Of a stretch of 62,000 nt of DNA, positions 26,946 to 38,841 are shown piece after piece. A model generated the notes under the pieces. It did not search any database. It saw only the letters and a program-made list of their open reading frames with translations, and was not told the DNA's origin. Both the position numbers and the translations under genes were made by a program. The stretch comes from Chromera velia (lineage: Eukaryota > Sar > Chromeraceae). The stretch's first letter is position 1. Each line of letters opens with the position of its first letter. The stretch is from the NCBI GenBank assembly GCA_018398765.1, contig JAHBMJ010000432.1, forward strand, positions 1-62,000. Direction: 5' to 3'.

Positions 26946-27259
26946 GTATCACACGGCGCTCGATAAGGCCCTGATGAGGTTTCATTCCATCAAGGTCAGT
27001 CAGTCAGCCAGTCCGTAAATTCTTCTTTGCTGCCTCGCACTCAGACACCTCTCGCTTCCTCTTACTCTTCAAAAAATACTATCGATATCAAACATTCGAC
27101 CATTCTCTGTGTGCCCCCATGGAGTTGATTCTGATCACGCACTACGAAGAGCTTGTCCGACTTCTCGGCAGGCAGCAACTGAGTGAGAGGTTCTTGAGGA
27201 TCTGCAAGGACGACAGAGGGTGCAGCAAAGTCGAGACCTCGGACATCAGGAGCTTTTGA
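26946..27259 (+). pseudogene. RAD50: RAD50 exons, out of order, with intact C-terminus
   Basis: Exon 26946-26994 encodes YHTALDKALMRFHSIK, which in RAD50 lies well before Walker B. It is followed by a GTCAGTCAGTC donor. Segment 27122-27259 encodes LILITHYEELVRLLG through KDDRGCSKV to IRSF and a TGA, the natural C-terminus. The roughly 196 bases at 27026-27221 repeat 24747-24942 with about six or seven differences. Relative to RAD50 the exon order in the window is: Walker B, then C-terminus, then the pre-Walker-B helix, then C-terminus again. Either rearrangement of the locus or of the assembly explains this. Confidence 0.65.
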
Positions 27260-27654
27260 GAACTTCAGGAGAGATCGATGCACTCACTCTCTTATTCATT
27301 CACTCACTCATTCAGTCACTCACTGATACAGCAGAGCGTCGACTTCTCGAAGGACTGAGAAGTGAAGGGGGTAGGGAGATTTGATAAGCGGGTGGCTCTC
27401 GGTTGCCTGCCCGCATTTCATAGCGGCAGCAATTAAGACGCGTTGCACAGTGCAACCCGAGCTCCAGCTTTTCTGGAAAGAAGGGGGGGGGGGGAGACAC
27501 CGGATCGACTGAGACCTGCGACTAGCTTTCACGAGAGAAGGACGATATCCACAACGATATCTTGACATGATAGTTGTTTGATGCGATTCTATATTTCGAA
27601 CACATTCAAACTAACAGTGCTCATAGGCTAACTCTTTATGGTTCACAAGAAATC

Positions 27655-28085
27655 GACCTCCAAAGTTTAACTAAAATTAGTAATTTATCTTTGTAAATTA
27701 CTTTAGTGTACTATTCTAAATTACTTTAAATTACTCTAAATTGCTTTAAATTATTTTAAATTACTAAGCTAAATTACTCAAATTTGCAGGGTATATGAAA
27801 AAATTCTAGGAAAAAAATATACACAAAAAAAATAGAAATGTGGTTGTTCAGCGAGTTACCAAATGTTGCCGAGTGAGAGCCCATCTTTAACAATCTGCCC
27901 TGCATATTGTGACTTGCCGAACGCTAGAGGCCTATTATGGGCCGATGCCGATGGTGTATAATGATGATGATGATACATAAAATCAAATTGATATTTTTAT
28001 TTGCTTTTAGGATTAGGATTTATGTTTCGGGTCACCCCGCGGTCCACTGCCGGGCCTCGACAGTAGGCTCGACTTGCACGTTTTA
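27655..28085. repeat. dispersed AT-rich repeat, copy 2
   Basis: AAATTACT-type repeats end in TTTGCAGGGTA at about 27790, like the right end of the fold-back element at 13697. The following 290 bases align with 13698-14025. The left arm is much shorter or lost here. Confidence 0.55.
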
Positions 28086-28237
28086 ACACACTTTTTATGT
28101 ACAGTGTACACTTTTATAAGGTCACACACACAGATTAATGGCTCCTGTGCTAGCTGGTGCTACCGTGCTAGGTCTTGTGCCGTTTGGTCTATCTCGCATG
28201 TTTCCTCTTGTTGAAGGTCTTGTTTGTCGGCCGCCAA

Positions 28238-28430
28238 CTACCACTCGGGCCGTCGATTCAAAAGAAAGCCAAAGGGGACATCGCTGTACACCTGCAGGCA
28301 TACAACGGCATGCGCATCTTGCAAAGTGCACAATTACGCTTCCTGACTTTCTCTTTGTCAGTCTCTCTTGCATGCCTTTGGAGAAGTCGATCAAGGGATC
28401 TGGTGAGTGGGGCGCAACACACTGCGGGCT

Positions 28431-28465
<35 letters not shown>

Positions 28466-28495
28466 GATACATACACACACACATACACATACATG

Positions 28496-28529
<34 letters not shown>

Positions 28530-28619
28530 CATACACATACATACATACACACACACATACACATACATACATACACACACACATGCACACATACACACAC
28601 ATGCACACATGCACACATG

Positions 28620-28662
<43 letters not shown>

Positions 28663-28852
28663 ACACACGAACACACACATTTGCAAGCCACTTTATGGAA
28701 TCACAAATGCATTGACAGCGTCACTCCAAGCGGAGCATGGAGTCTCGAGAACGCGAGAAAAGGAAAACTTGCAGACAGACAGGCAGGCAGGCAGGAAGGC
28801 AGGAAGGAAGGAAGGAAGGAAGGAAGGAAGAACAGAAAGAAAGAAAGAGACA

Positions 28853-28884
<32 letters not shown>

Positions 28885-30105
28885 GAACGAAAGAGAAAAG
28901 AAAGAACGAGAAAACAAAGAGAGAGAGAAAGAAAGAGGGAAAGAGGGAAATAGGGAAAGACGGGCAGGCAGACACACAGGCAGACAGACACTTGGAAACA
29001 AATGAAAACAAATAAACAAGAAACAAAGACAGAAAGAAGAAACGAAAACCAGAAGACGGGAGCCCGACGGAGTCATCCAAGCCTGTTTGTTTTATGGACG
29101 CTGTCCAGATGTATGCAGGGGGGTTCATTTCTTATAAGTGGTCGGAATTAAACGACGTTGATAACGATGTATAGGACAACTCCAGTCGGTAAGAAAGGAG
29201 GGAGCACGTATGCATGGAAGCATCAGTGGAAAGGAAATTGACGGCTCTGGTCCCTTCCACGGCTGCCACGGCCGTTACAAATTTCGTCAGTGCCCAAAGA
29301 AAGCTGAACTCCTGCTCATCTGACCTTTGCAAAGAGCTCTTCGGCTGCCGTAAACTTTCCCTTTTTTACATAGACTCCTGCAATTGCAAGCAATGTCGTT
29401 TGTCATTGGCAAGGAATATCGCGAGCATCAAAGACCAGAGCATTGTGCACAAGAAACAAAAGGAGTTCCTGATTACATAAGACGCAGACCGCTAAAACTC
29501 GAATCAGCAGAAACGTTTGGAGTTGATTGATCCAAATTTTGGGATGCGAAATCTGGACGTCTTGATGCTGTGCGAATCGTTGCCCTGTCATATGCATGCA
29601 CACCATGCACCCTCCCTCGTGGTGCCGACCCGCAAGGGCAGATGCGCAATCCTGATACATTTCCCACAGTTTGTTGATTGCCGAAGGACTCTTGTGCCAA
29701 TCCCTCCCCCCCCCCATCTCGTCCTCCATTTCCGGGCTTTTCCCTTTTTCCTCTGAAGTGCCCGGGCTGGGAGATCTTCTGGCATTTCCCCCCTCTTCCC
29801 CCTCTCCTTCTTCTCCGTCATTGGATTCCTTGAACACCCCCGCGGCATTCATGAAGAAGAGAGACTCCAACAGCTGGACTCCGCACGATAAAACTAGGGC
29901 TGCCCGTTTTTCTTTGCCAATGCACAGAAGCACCTGTCCCATTGCGGTGAGCAGCCCCACGTTGCGGGGTGTCTGTTCCTCTTTTCTAGCAGAAATCATC
30001 TGAAGGGACGAATGAATGAATGAATGAATGAATGAATGCATGAATGCATCAATGAATGAATTAATGCATGAATGAATGGATAGATGAGTTAGGGACATCA
30101 AACAG

Positions 30106-30137
<32 letters not shown>

Positions 30138-30360
30138 AGAGAGACAGAGAGAGAGAGAGAGTCGAAGAACGGAAAAAACGGAAGGCATCGCATCTATCAT
30201 ATGAAGCCGTAGAATGAAAGGGAAAGTGACAGGCGGCAGCTTGTGAGACTTTCACTCTTCCAAAAAAGCCAAAAAGCAAAGGATGTCGCTTTCTCTGTCT
30301 CCCACTATCTGTTTTTCTCTCTGCCCCTCTGTCTGTGTCTCTGTCTGTCTGTCTGTCTGT

Positions 30361-30391
<31 letters not shown>

Positions 30392-31524
30392 TCTGGCTGT
30401 CTGGCTGGCTGTCACTCCGTCTCTCCGTCCTTCCCCCTCCCGCACATTCGCGCATGCACAGACAAAATACACATATACACGCACACGCGGACGAAGCGCC
30501 TTTCGATCCGTGGACACTAAAATACTTTCACGCACTCTTCCTTTCAGTCGTTCAACTTAAAAGAAAGGAAGGAAGGAAGGAAGGAAGGGACGAGGGGAGG
30601 AGGGGAGAGCCCCGAAAAGTCGTCTCGTCTTTGCAGATTCCATTCAAACGACGACTGACAGACTGAAGAAGAAAAGTCCATCCACCACCATGGCTCCTGC
30701 AGGAATGCAAAAAACTAGGTCAGGGTACAGGAGCCCGGCTAAAGATCGTTCTTCCTTCTTCCACTTCATTCTATCTACAAGTACACACAACCATGCATGC
30801 AGACTGAGCTCACCTCATCAAGGGACGCTAGAGTATCGAAAGCCTCCCAAAAGTTCCCCAGACTCCTCAGACTGCTCGCAACCCTGCAAAAATTGGGTTT
30901 CGGGGGGAAGGATGCAAAACAAAAAGGCACGGACAAAAACACCTAAAAGGTGGGAGAGGAAACAACGGAGAAAAACGAGATACATAGGACGAGACGAAGA
31001 AGGAGATAAGTTAGAAAAGCGAAACGAGCTCACACAAACGAAGAAGAAGTCACACTTCGCTTGTTTCACATCTCTGCTTCACCTCCCCACTTCCTTTCGC
31101 TGCATTTCTATTTTCCTGGCATGTCAGACCCCTGTGAATTCTCTCTGCCTGCTCACAGAGCCCGCACACAGGCAGAGAGAGAGCTACCACCATATATCCA
31201 CTCACTCACCTGAATACGGAATGGAGATGCAGCTCTGAATTGTGGAAATGCTCTGCAGCGGGGCCCTCCAGTTCCATCACCAGGGGCTGCATTTATGCAC
31301 AGACAGACAGACAGACAGACAGACAGACCGCAGGAGGATTTGTACACAAATGAACGCATAGAGGAGTGATCAACCGAACATCTACTTGTTCGACTTTCTC
31401 TATTCGGCCTCCATTCATGCTAATCGACAGGGACTCGGTCCTTTTTACCTGACTGTCTGCCTGCCTGCCTGTGTGTATCTTCCTCGACGACAGTAACTGT
31501 CGACGATGGGTCAAGGTTTGCGCT

Positions 31525-31562
<38 letters not shown>

Positions 31563-33967
31563 GCTGCTCTTTTGAAGGTGTCTGGGTATTTCTTTCTCTC
31601 AGTCTGCCGGTGTAGTTGGGTACCCGTGTCGTGGAGCTGCCAAACATGCCTACAGGCTCCCTGAAAGCATTCAGTCAGGCAACATCGTGAACCTCATCTT
31701 GTATGCATGTCCTTGCATTACCGTGTGAAAATTATCCAAGACTCCCACCAAAGTCTGAGAAAGACGCTCGGAATGACCAACAGACCGAGTGACTGACCAG
31801 CATTCTAGCAAGTGCCTCTCGAGGCCTTCCGTCGGCTTCGTAAAATTTGGAATCTCTCAATCCCCTTCTTATCCTCTCCTCAAAGCTCATTCCTTTTTCA
31901 AGTTCCTCTCTTTTCTCTCGCTGCTTTCGTTCCCTCTCCTCCTGCTCAGCCTTTGTCTCCAACCTTCTGGGTTTCGTTCTCAATCTTCCCTTCAGAGACT
32001 CTCTTGCTTCGATGGAGCCTTTTGAAGTTTTCGGAAAATCGGCACTATCTGCTTCTCCTGGAGATGGGGGGGTGTCGACTTTCATGTCTCCTGCTTCCGC
32101 TCTTTCGGCAGTGTCAGCTCCATCTTCCGGCCCTTCCCCCATCATTTTCATCATACCTTCAAGAAACTGAGAGGGCGACATGTGTTTTGCCAAGTCGGCG
32201 ATGTTCCCGAGAGCTTCAGGAAGAGTTTCAACAAGGTCTCCTTCTCGAGGGGCGTCCTCGGAAGGGTGTGATTCTGCTTCTCTTCCTCCTTCGGCTTCTG
32301 CTTTTCTTTCATGGTTATCCTGATCTTCTGTGAGAGGAGCTGACTGGAAGTCCCCCGTTTCGTCCTCTTTTGATGCCTGGGGGGCCTCTTGCTCCGCCAA
32401 CTGCTTGTGTGCTTTTAGATCGGCAGATTTTGGGTGGCTGGAGGCTGGAGGGTCATGAAGTTTCCTGCAGGATGCTGGAACCTGCTCCCCTTCCTTGGGC
32501 TTGTTTGAGGCGGGAGGGCGTTTGGGGGGGGGGCAAGGGGCCAGAGAAGTCTTCACAGTGGCTTCAGCCTTTGAGTGACTCTGAGGCTGTGTTTTGGCTT
32601 TTGATTTTGGTTTTGGCTTTGCTTTGAGCCGCCTGCCTCCTCGGATGGGTCGGGGGTCCCGGTTGGTGGGACGCGTGTGACGAGCGGGGGGTTCGGGAAT
32701 GATTGGCTCATCCAGTGTGATGGTTGGGGCTGTTTGTTCCGACTGTTCCTTTTCTTCTGGTTGGGTTTTGTCCTTGTCGATCTTTTTATCATCCGCAACT
32801 GGACGGGTGCCTTGGATGGAAGGTTGGTGATCTGTTTGGGAAGTGGCAAGGGAGGGGGGGGATGAAGACTCTGTATGAGCTGTTGGAGGAGCTGCTGTCG
32901 TTTCAGACACTCCAAGTGATTCTTGTTGCAGAGGGGAAGTTGACGCTGCGATGTTTTTGTGCGTCTCTGCTTTCACATCTCCTGCATCCGTCTCCGGATG
33001 TTCAAATTCTTCCCCCTCTGAATGTTTCTTCGTCTTCGTTTCGTCACGACCTTCCCCCCGTGCGTCCTCCTCCAGAAGGGACCTTGCGGCCTGGGGTTCG
33101 GGTGCACCCCTCATCTCCTGACGCTGCATGGAAATTGAGACGAGAAGGGAACAGACGTGAAGTGAAAAGAAAAGAAAAGAAAAGAAAAGAAGATTCCAGG
33201 GAGAGCAGGGACATGGGAGAGGAGGGATCGTCCATCGATCTGTCAAAGGAACTTCGCAATCGAATCTGCCTGTGCGTCTCTCTGGACGTCCATGGGTCTG
33301 CTTCCCCCCATCCGGGTCACCTCAAAGAGAACACGACATCCAGTAATGACAGGCAAGCACAGAAGGCACCTAGGAACATCCTGGTAGAAGAAGAAAAATT
33401 AACGGCGAGAGAGCGGAGATTTATGACACACGTACTGCACAGACGAACCTTTCTCTCAGCCCAGGCTTGCAAAGCCTCGAGAAACAAAAACTCTCTCGGA
33501 GACCGCTTGCCTCCTTCTGATCCTGTGCCTTCAAATGCCTGCAGACTCTCCCAGACATCCCGCCAAAGAGGGAAGAAGAGGGACGCCTTCCTTGAACTCA
33601 AATGAGTTCCTTGGTCACTTTGCGTGTTCCTCCGCCTGGCGTGTCTCTTCATTTTTCCTTGCGCTTGCTCTGCAGACAGAAGGGAAAGTTTGGGGAGCAA
33701 ATGGAAAGTGATAGGAGGTTTGAAGGAGAATATCATGTGGGGAGTAAAATCAGGGAACGCGGTCCGTCGCTTATTGTTCTTATTATTATGGTCCTTTTTC
33801 TCTCTGTTCTCCTCCTCTTCCTCCTCATCCTCTTCCTCCTCTGCGTATGTGTCTGCCTGTCTGTGGGCGTGTGTATGTGTCTGCCTGTTTGTGTGCCCGC
33901 ATGAGCCTGCCGTCATGCCTTCCTGTTTGGCTGATTGGCTGAAGAGTATGCCGGTCTTTCCGATTGA

Positions 33968-34007
<40 letters not shown>

Positions 34008-34063
34008 AAAAAAGAAAAAAAGAAAGAAAAAAAGAAAGAAAGAAAGAAAGAAAGAAAGAAAAA

Positions 34064-34098
<35 letters not shown>

Positions 34099-35613
34099 GT
34101 TGACCGCGTGCGGTAGATGGGAGGAGGGACACATTGCAGTGCCGGATCGGTGAAGAAAGAATACTGCCGGGAGGGGCTTTGCAAGAGGAAGCAAGGAAAA
34201 GCACCCCCTCTTTGTTCTGCATGGTCTTTCTTCTTCTTCTCCTCCTTCTCCTCTTCCTCCACTCCCTTTAACATTCAAATGGATCATTTTCTGGTCTCTC
34301 ACCGAAGAGAAGCGCTTGGACTTCTGATATGAGCACAGCCGCCTGCCGGGTCCTGCGGCATATCACACAAGGGGAACATCAAACACGAAAAGAAAGAAAG
34401 AGAAAGAGAAAGAAAAAGGAGAACGCAAAAGCAATCATGGGAACGGCTCATGGAACAGAAACGGTTTCATGATGACAGACACCTGCTAGCACTCAATGGT
34501 CTGCTGACTCCCCCATTCACTTAAAAGCTCACCGACTCACTTAGCAACCGGCTCACTGGTCCACAAGGTGATCAACTCAGTATGTTAATTTGTCGCTTAT
34601 TGACAGGTTGCTTGAGTATTCATGAACGAATTCACGCGGTCATTCTGTCTCGCGAGCTCTGGATGCCCAACAGCTTCCTGGTCCAGTCATGCATCGGCAA
34701 TTCAGCCTCGTTGTCGCTGACACAATTTCCAACCTTTCCAGATTCCATTACTCTTTGTTGAGCTCACAAAGACAAGAGACCACATGAACTGCCGATACGT
34801 TCTCTCGATCAGCCACCTCTTGTCTGTATTTCCGCTTCCACCGAGTGTCAGACTGACTTTTCTGCTTCCAGAAGTTCTGCGACTGTCTCTTTGAGAGAGC
34901 AGAGCACCGCTTCTTCATGTTCAGTCACAGGCTCCTCATCCCCGTCCTCGCCTTCTGCCTCTTCCCCCTGGGCCTCCGCATCACTCGAAGAGAGCGCGCC
35001 GAACTCCTCTCCCAAGGCACTCACCCCACCTGTCGGGGCCCCTGCAATTTCTGCAGTGCAAGGAATTGCACAGTGCTGTCATATTTTTTTCCCTTTAAGA
35101 TTTTAAGCCAGAAACAGTGACCCCTGACTGACCGCATGCATCCGTCAGACATGCCCTGGCCTCTTGAGAGTGTCCCATTGAGTCCAAAACTGCGGCCTCC
35201 GTGGCTTTGACATTTTGCACAACCACATGGCTGTCTCCCAGAGCCTTCGCTGCCCTCTGCTGAAAATTGCGACACAGTTGCAGGGCCTCTCGTTTACCAG
35301 TGATGCCCTTGCCGCACAGAATCACCACCTGCAATGAGGTAGGGAGGGATCTTGGGGGAATGGAAAAGGAGCTCTTTGCACACTTATCGCCAGTAATCTT
35401 GTGATCTCACGTGCAACGAGGATTGTTCAATCGGATGAAAATGCGGAGCAGCAGGTCGTTCTGTATGGCCAAGTACCTCATCAGCGAGTCCATCGATGTC
35501 AAAGAGGTCAAGGGAGGCCGATCTGTCGGCACCCAAAGCGGTCTTGCCTTTGCTTTGCATTCCAGCAGGAAAATGGGAATATAATGTGCGCAGGGCGCTC
35601 CCAGAACCACTGC
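28238..35613 (-). CDS. TPR-type repeat protein with a large charged disordered insert
   Basis: Eleven exons from the right: 35613-35411 (likely start ATG at 35560), 35328-35133, 35050-34858, 34352-34303, 33669-33449, 33123-31798, 31286-31210, 30883-30814, 29999-29630, 29377-29325, 28291-28238, stop TAG. All phases agree, giving 919 residues. Helical-pair patterns typical of tetratricopeptide repeats occur near the start (GKREALQLCRNF) and in the last third (SLRSLGNFWEAFDTL; VYVKKGKFTAAEELFAK). Exon 33123-31798 encodes 442 residues, mostly Lys/Glu/Pro-rich and probably disordered. It ends in MSPSQFLEGMMKMMG, which resembles STI1-type helices, and a charged helix. A scaffold or co-chaperone-like role is only a guess. 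Start and terminal exon are the weakest points; if exon 35613-35411 has an upstream partner the protein is longer. Confidence 0.65.
28436..28880. repeat. (CA)n/(CATA)n then (GCAG)n, (GAAG)n, (GAAA)n tracts
   Basis: A CA/CATA/CATG block covers about 28447-28680, and purine tetranucleotide runs cover about 28770-28880. Both lie in the last intron of the minus-strand TPR gene. Confidence 0.9.
30103..30165. repeat. (CA)n(GA)n microsatellite, intron of the TPR gene
   Basis: On the coding (minus) strand this reads (TC)n then (TG)n, upstream of the CTTCAG acceptor of exon 29999-29630. That is the same arrangement seen before plus-strand exons. Confidence 0.9.
33964..34097. repeat. (GAAA)n tract in an intron
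   Basis: GAAA repeats with a few AAAAA interruptions, between exons 34352-34303 and 33669-33449 of the TPR gene. On the coding strand it is a long TTTC run. Confidence 0.95.
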
Positions 35614-36655
35614 CTGGAGAGCAGTAACTTGCCGGAATGCTTCGTCGGTCTGTCTTGATCCATTTGACGCCCTTTCTGTTCTCTCGTCGTCCCGTTCGAA
35701 GACGTATATATTAATATACACCAGCAATTAAGTGTTTTCTTATAAGTACGATTCCTTCGCGGTATATATATGCATGCATGCATATGGCTCGATCCGTCCA
35801 TATACATATATATATATATATATATATATGGCGGCACGATCGATGCATGCGTGCATGCATGTTATAATTGAGGCGACTCAAAAAATGGCTGCATTAAAAG
35901 GGGCATTTCGCGCGTGCATGCATGCGCGCGCCGAAGCCTTAAATAACGCGCGGGCTTAATTTTGCGCAACCTGGGAGGCGCAATGAATCTTAATAATTTC
36001 TTGCAACTTGCAAGGAAATTGAGGGTCGATCCGCGGAGCCGTAACCGGCCGCGTAACACTGCATGATAAGCCCAGAAAGCTAGCTCGTGTTAATTGCATG
36101 CAGTGTTGCTTCAGCATTCACAGTAATTCATGGTGTGATCCACCATCATTAATCTGCATGTCTGGAATCTTTCTAGCTGTGTAAGCTATAGTATAAGGAG
36201 ACAAACACAACCAAAAACTTGTTTCAGTTTTCCTAATACACCACATCAAAACCACCACACACTGGCCTTCAAATCATTTTTTAATTCATTCTTTCAAGGA
36301 ATCAAGGATAATGAAGAACAGACTGTTTATTTAAATATATTTTTTAAAGAGTGATGCATCGATTTTTATGTAGACTTTTCTTCTAGTTTTTGTTTTGCGG
36401 TAGCAGAATATGGCAGAAGCCTTTCTAATATTCATAGCCTGTTCGCTCTGGCTCGGAGATTGATAGCTAAGGGTGGAGCAAAGGTAAGCAAAAGCGGAAA
36501 TCCCCAATAATACTCTTTTCTATCTCTTCCTTCTTTTTACTTCTTTTCAATCAATCAATCAATATCTTCTAATACCTTCCCAGGTTTCATGAATACAAGT
36601 CATAGAAAAAATAACTGAAAATTCGGAAAGTTATAGCCATAATTTGATCATGACG
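35614..36655. other. intergenic, AT repeat and CG-rich motif, no gene seen
   Basis: Holds an (AT)n run at about 35806-35828, ATGCATGC clusters, and a GCGCGC/TTAAT-rich patch at about 35908-35960 resembling 38510-38605. Flanks the 5' end of the TPR gene and the 3' end of the HNH gene. Confidence 0.6.
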
Positions 36656-36661
36656 ACTCAC

Positions 36662-38059
36662 TCAAAGTTGGGGGGGCTTTCCAACATATCTGTTCCCCTT
36701 TCGAAGGTTCTCGCCGGACCACATCGGCTGAAGGTTTGAGAAGTGCAGCCTCTCCATCTGCGTTTTCATATCTGGTCTCTTCCCTCCGGGTCCGGCATAC
36801 ATGATCGGAGTAATGTGGTCGATGTGCCAGCGAGTTCCGTAGTTCTCCCAAGACATTCCTGGGTTGTCGTGAAAGTTGTTCTTCTCTAAGTGGATCTTCA
36901 GGGCTGCGTACGAACATCCCAGATACTCATGTGAGCGCTTGGACTCGGGGACACATTTGCCGTCCCGAATAGCTGTGACGCATCTGGAAACGGATCTTTG
37001 GATGATGACTTTCAATCGAAAAATGGGATCACTTGCGTACTTCAGGCGTTTGCTTGCATTCTGTCGTTGCCTCCGCTGCACAAATGCTGGATTGTCGCGT
37101 TGACATTGTGCACAGTAACTTCGTATACGTTTATGCTCACAAATGCTACCTCCCCCACATTCTATGCAAAAGCTTTTCCTGCGGCCATGCTTGCACATCT
37201 GCGAACCCCCGCACTCTTTGCACTGATCTCGTCTTCGACCGTGCTCACATATTCCCTTCCCACCGCAATCTTTACAATACTGACGGATTCGCCCATGCTC
37301 ACAGAAGGAGCTTCCGCGACATTTTCTGCAGTTCGCCCGTTGGGTGCCGTGCTCACAAATTCCCTTCCCGTCACACTCCTTGCAGAGAAAGCGATTGCGT
37401 CCGTGTAAACAAAGTCCGCTTCCCCCACATTCTTTACAGAAGAATCGATTGCGACCGTGTTCACAGATCCCCTTCCCTCCACACTGTTTGCAAAAGTATT
37501 TTCGTTTTCCGTGGGGGCAGATTGTCGAGTTTCGGGACGCTTGGGGAGAAATCGACGGCTTTAGCAGAAGATCCTCTACCTCCGAACGGACAAGGGGAGT
37601 GTGCCCAGAAAAATGTGTTATAGCGCGCGTCTGCACAACCCTGCTGTCAATAGTCTGCTGACAGCGCTGAAACACAGCACTTGCAAGAGTGGTGCCATTG
37701 TAAGTCTGGGCTCCCAGACCGACGGGTGAGCCGAAAGGTCCGACGGGTAAATCACGTCCCCGTCTACCAGAAGGCGCAAGACACACCCCCAAACCCGAAG
37801 TCGAAAGGCGTCGGATTCGGCCTGTGTCCAGTGACAGCATCTGGAGATCATCCTTGAAAACAGCGTTTGTGCTGTCCAGCACGGCAGCCCCCCTTTTTTG
37901 GAAACGGTGTGAAGCAGCATCCCTGACTGAAGGGCCAGAATATGCCTGACGTTTCTGGTTGTTGCCACAGCTTACTCCAAACACCAACCGGCGGGGAGAG
38001 TCCGCTGTACCGAAACGCATCGTTCGAGTGATGCAGCTCATCGCTGCTAGATTTTTCAA
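36662..38059 (-). CDS. HNH endonuclease with eight tandem Cys/His zinc-binding units
   Basis: A single uninterrupted exon of 465 residues. Residues about 180-323 are eight 18-residue units of the form C-x2-H-G-x2-[RK]-x3-C-x2-C-x-G (for example ICEHGRNRFFCKECGG). Each could bind one zinc. The last unit is degenerate, with K for G. The C-terminus has YLGCS..LKIHLE, GMSWENYG, the HNH core RWHIDHITP (about 411-419), HFSNLQPMWSGENLRKGN. This is the layout of phage- and organelle-type HNH nucleases, with HIDHI, N and H/N ligands present. The first 40 residues are rich in Arg and Ser and could be an organelle-targeting peptide, which is inference. It lacks introns in a region where neighbours have many. 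The zinc array probably gives DNA or RNA recognition. Function could be homing or mobile-element related. Confidence 0.8.
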   Translation of the reverse strand: MKNLAAMSCITRTMRFGTADSPRRLVFGVSCGNNQKRQAYSGPSVRDAASHRFQKRGAAVLDSTNAVFKDDLQMLSLDTGRIRRLSTSGLGVCLAPSGRRGRDLPVGPFGSPVGLGAQTYNGTTLASAVFQRCQQTIDSRVVQTRAITHFSGHTPLVRSEVEDLLLKPSISPQASRNSTICPHGKRKYFCKQCGGKGICEHGRNRFFCKECGGSGLCLHGRNRFLCKECDGKGICEHGTQRANCRKCRGSSFCEHGRIRQYCKDCGGKGICEHGRRRDQCKECGGSQMCKHGRRKSFCIECGGGSICEHKRIRSYCAQCQRDNPAFVQRRQRQNASKRLKYASDPIFRLKVIIQRSVSRCVTAIRDGKCVPESKRSHEYLGCSYAALKIHLEKNNFHDNPGMSWENYGTRWHIDHITPIMYAGPGGKRPDMKTQMERLHFSNLQPMWSGENLRKGNRYVGKPPQL

Positions 38060-38841
38060 TCCTTAACTCTACTTGAGAAGCTGGAGCCGCATGTGAAAAC
38101 AAACGGCAATCAATACTCAGTCTTCGTCACGAAGCTCCAAGAGACAAGTACTAAAGGCTGGACGGGCCTCACGGGGTTCTCACCACAGATTCTGTCTCAA
38201 ATTAATAGTTAACAAGAGAACGCATGACCACCTTCAAACGGAGCTGACAAGCCCTTCATGCAGTGAATTCTCTCAGCAACACAGGCTGAAGGGGAGACCG
38301 ATATGTGGAAAAGGTTTTCAATGCAGCTAGAGACAGATTGAAACCATTGTAGCTGCCTTGACGAGACAATCCGTACACGTGCAATATTACATGTGTTGCA
38401 GCGCATGCGACGCGGTGTTGCATTGAAGGACCCCGCATGGACCCCGCGGCCCCTGGGCCCCGGCATGCAGGCTCCGCACGGGATGCCGGGGCATGCATTG
38501 CCGGGGTCGGCATTGCGCGCGCGCGCGCAGCTCGATCGCGCGCGGCGGCCGGCCTTAATCGCGCGCGCGGAAGACTTAATTACGTTGCCTTAATCGCGCG
38601 AGATGGTCTTTCTCTATCGAAACTCCGTCTCCTCCAACAAACTTCCGACTCCCTAATCCAACATAATCCAACAGGTTGCATGGTACTTCAAACATCTGCA
38701 GACTTCAAAAAAAGACTTCAGCAATCCCCACCACGTCATGAAAAATATCACATTGACTTCACACTTTTTTCCCCGAGAAATGAAAAGCTAGCGCGTTCGA
38801 ATCAAACTCTTCGATTCGATAAAGATCTGTGATTGCTCAGA
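38060..38841. promoter_or_regulatory. divergent intergenic region between HNH and transporter genes
   Basis: About 780 bases between two divergently oriented intronless genes. It contains a very CG-rich patch at 38400-38610 with GCGCGCGCGC runs, GATCGCGCGC and repeated CCTTAATCGCGCG. The patch resembles 35908-35960. It may hold a shared promoter. No TATA box is identifiable with confidence. Confidence 0.35.

Noticed and set aside
37115-37520. 54-bp periodicity as a CRISPR-like array
   Set aside because: The period corresponds to an 18-residue protein repeat with synonymous variation and no spacers.
36998-37661. Plus-strand frames opposite the HNH gene
   Set aside because: They mirror the 54-bp repeat of the zinc array and lack any domain; the minus strand carries a full HNH domain.
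38437-38832. Plus-strand frame in the CG-rich patch
   Set aside because: Ala/Arg-rich reading of GCGCGC repeats upstream of the transporter gene; no start context or homology recognised.
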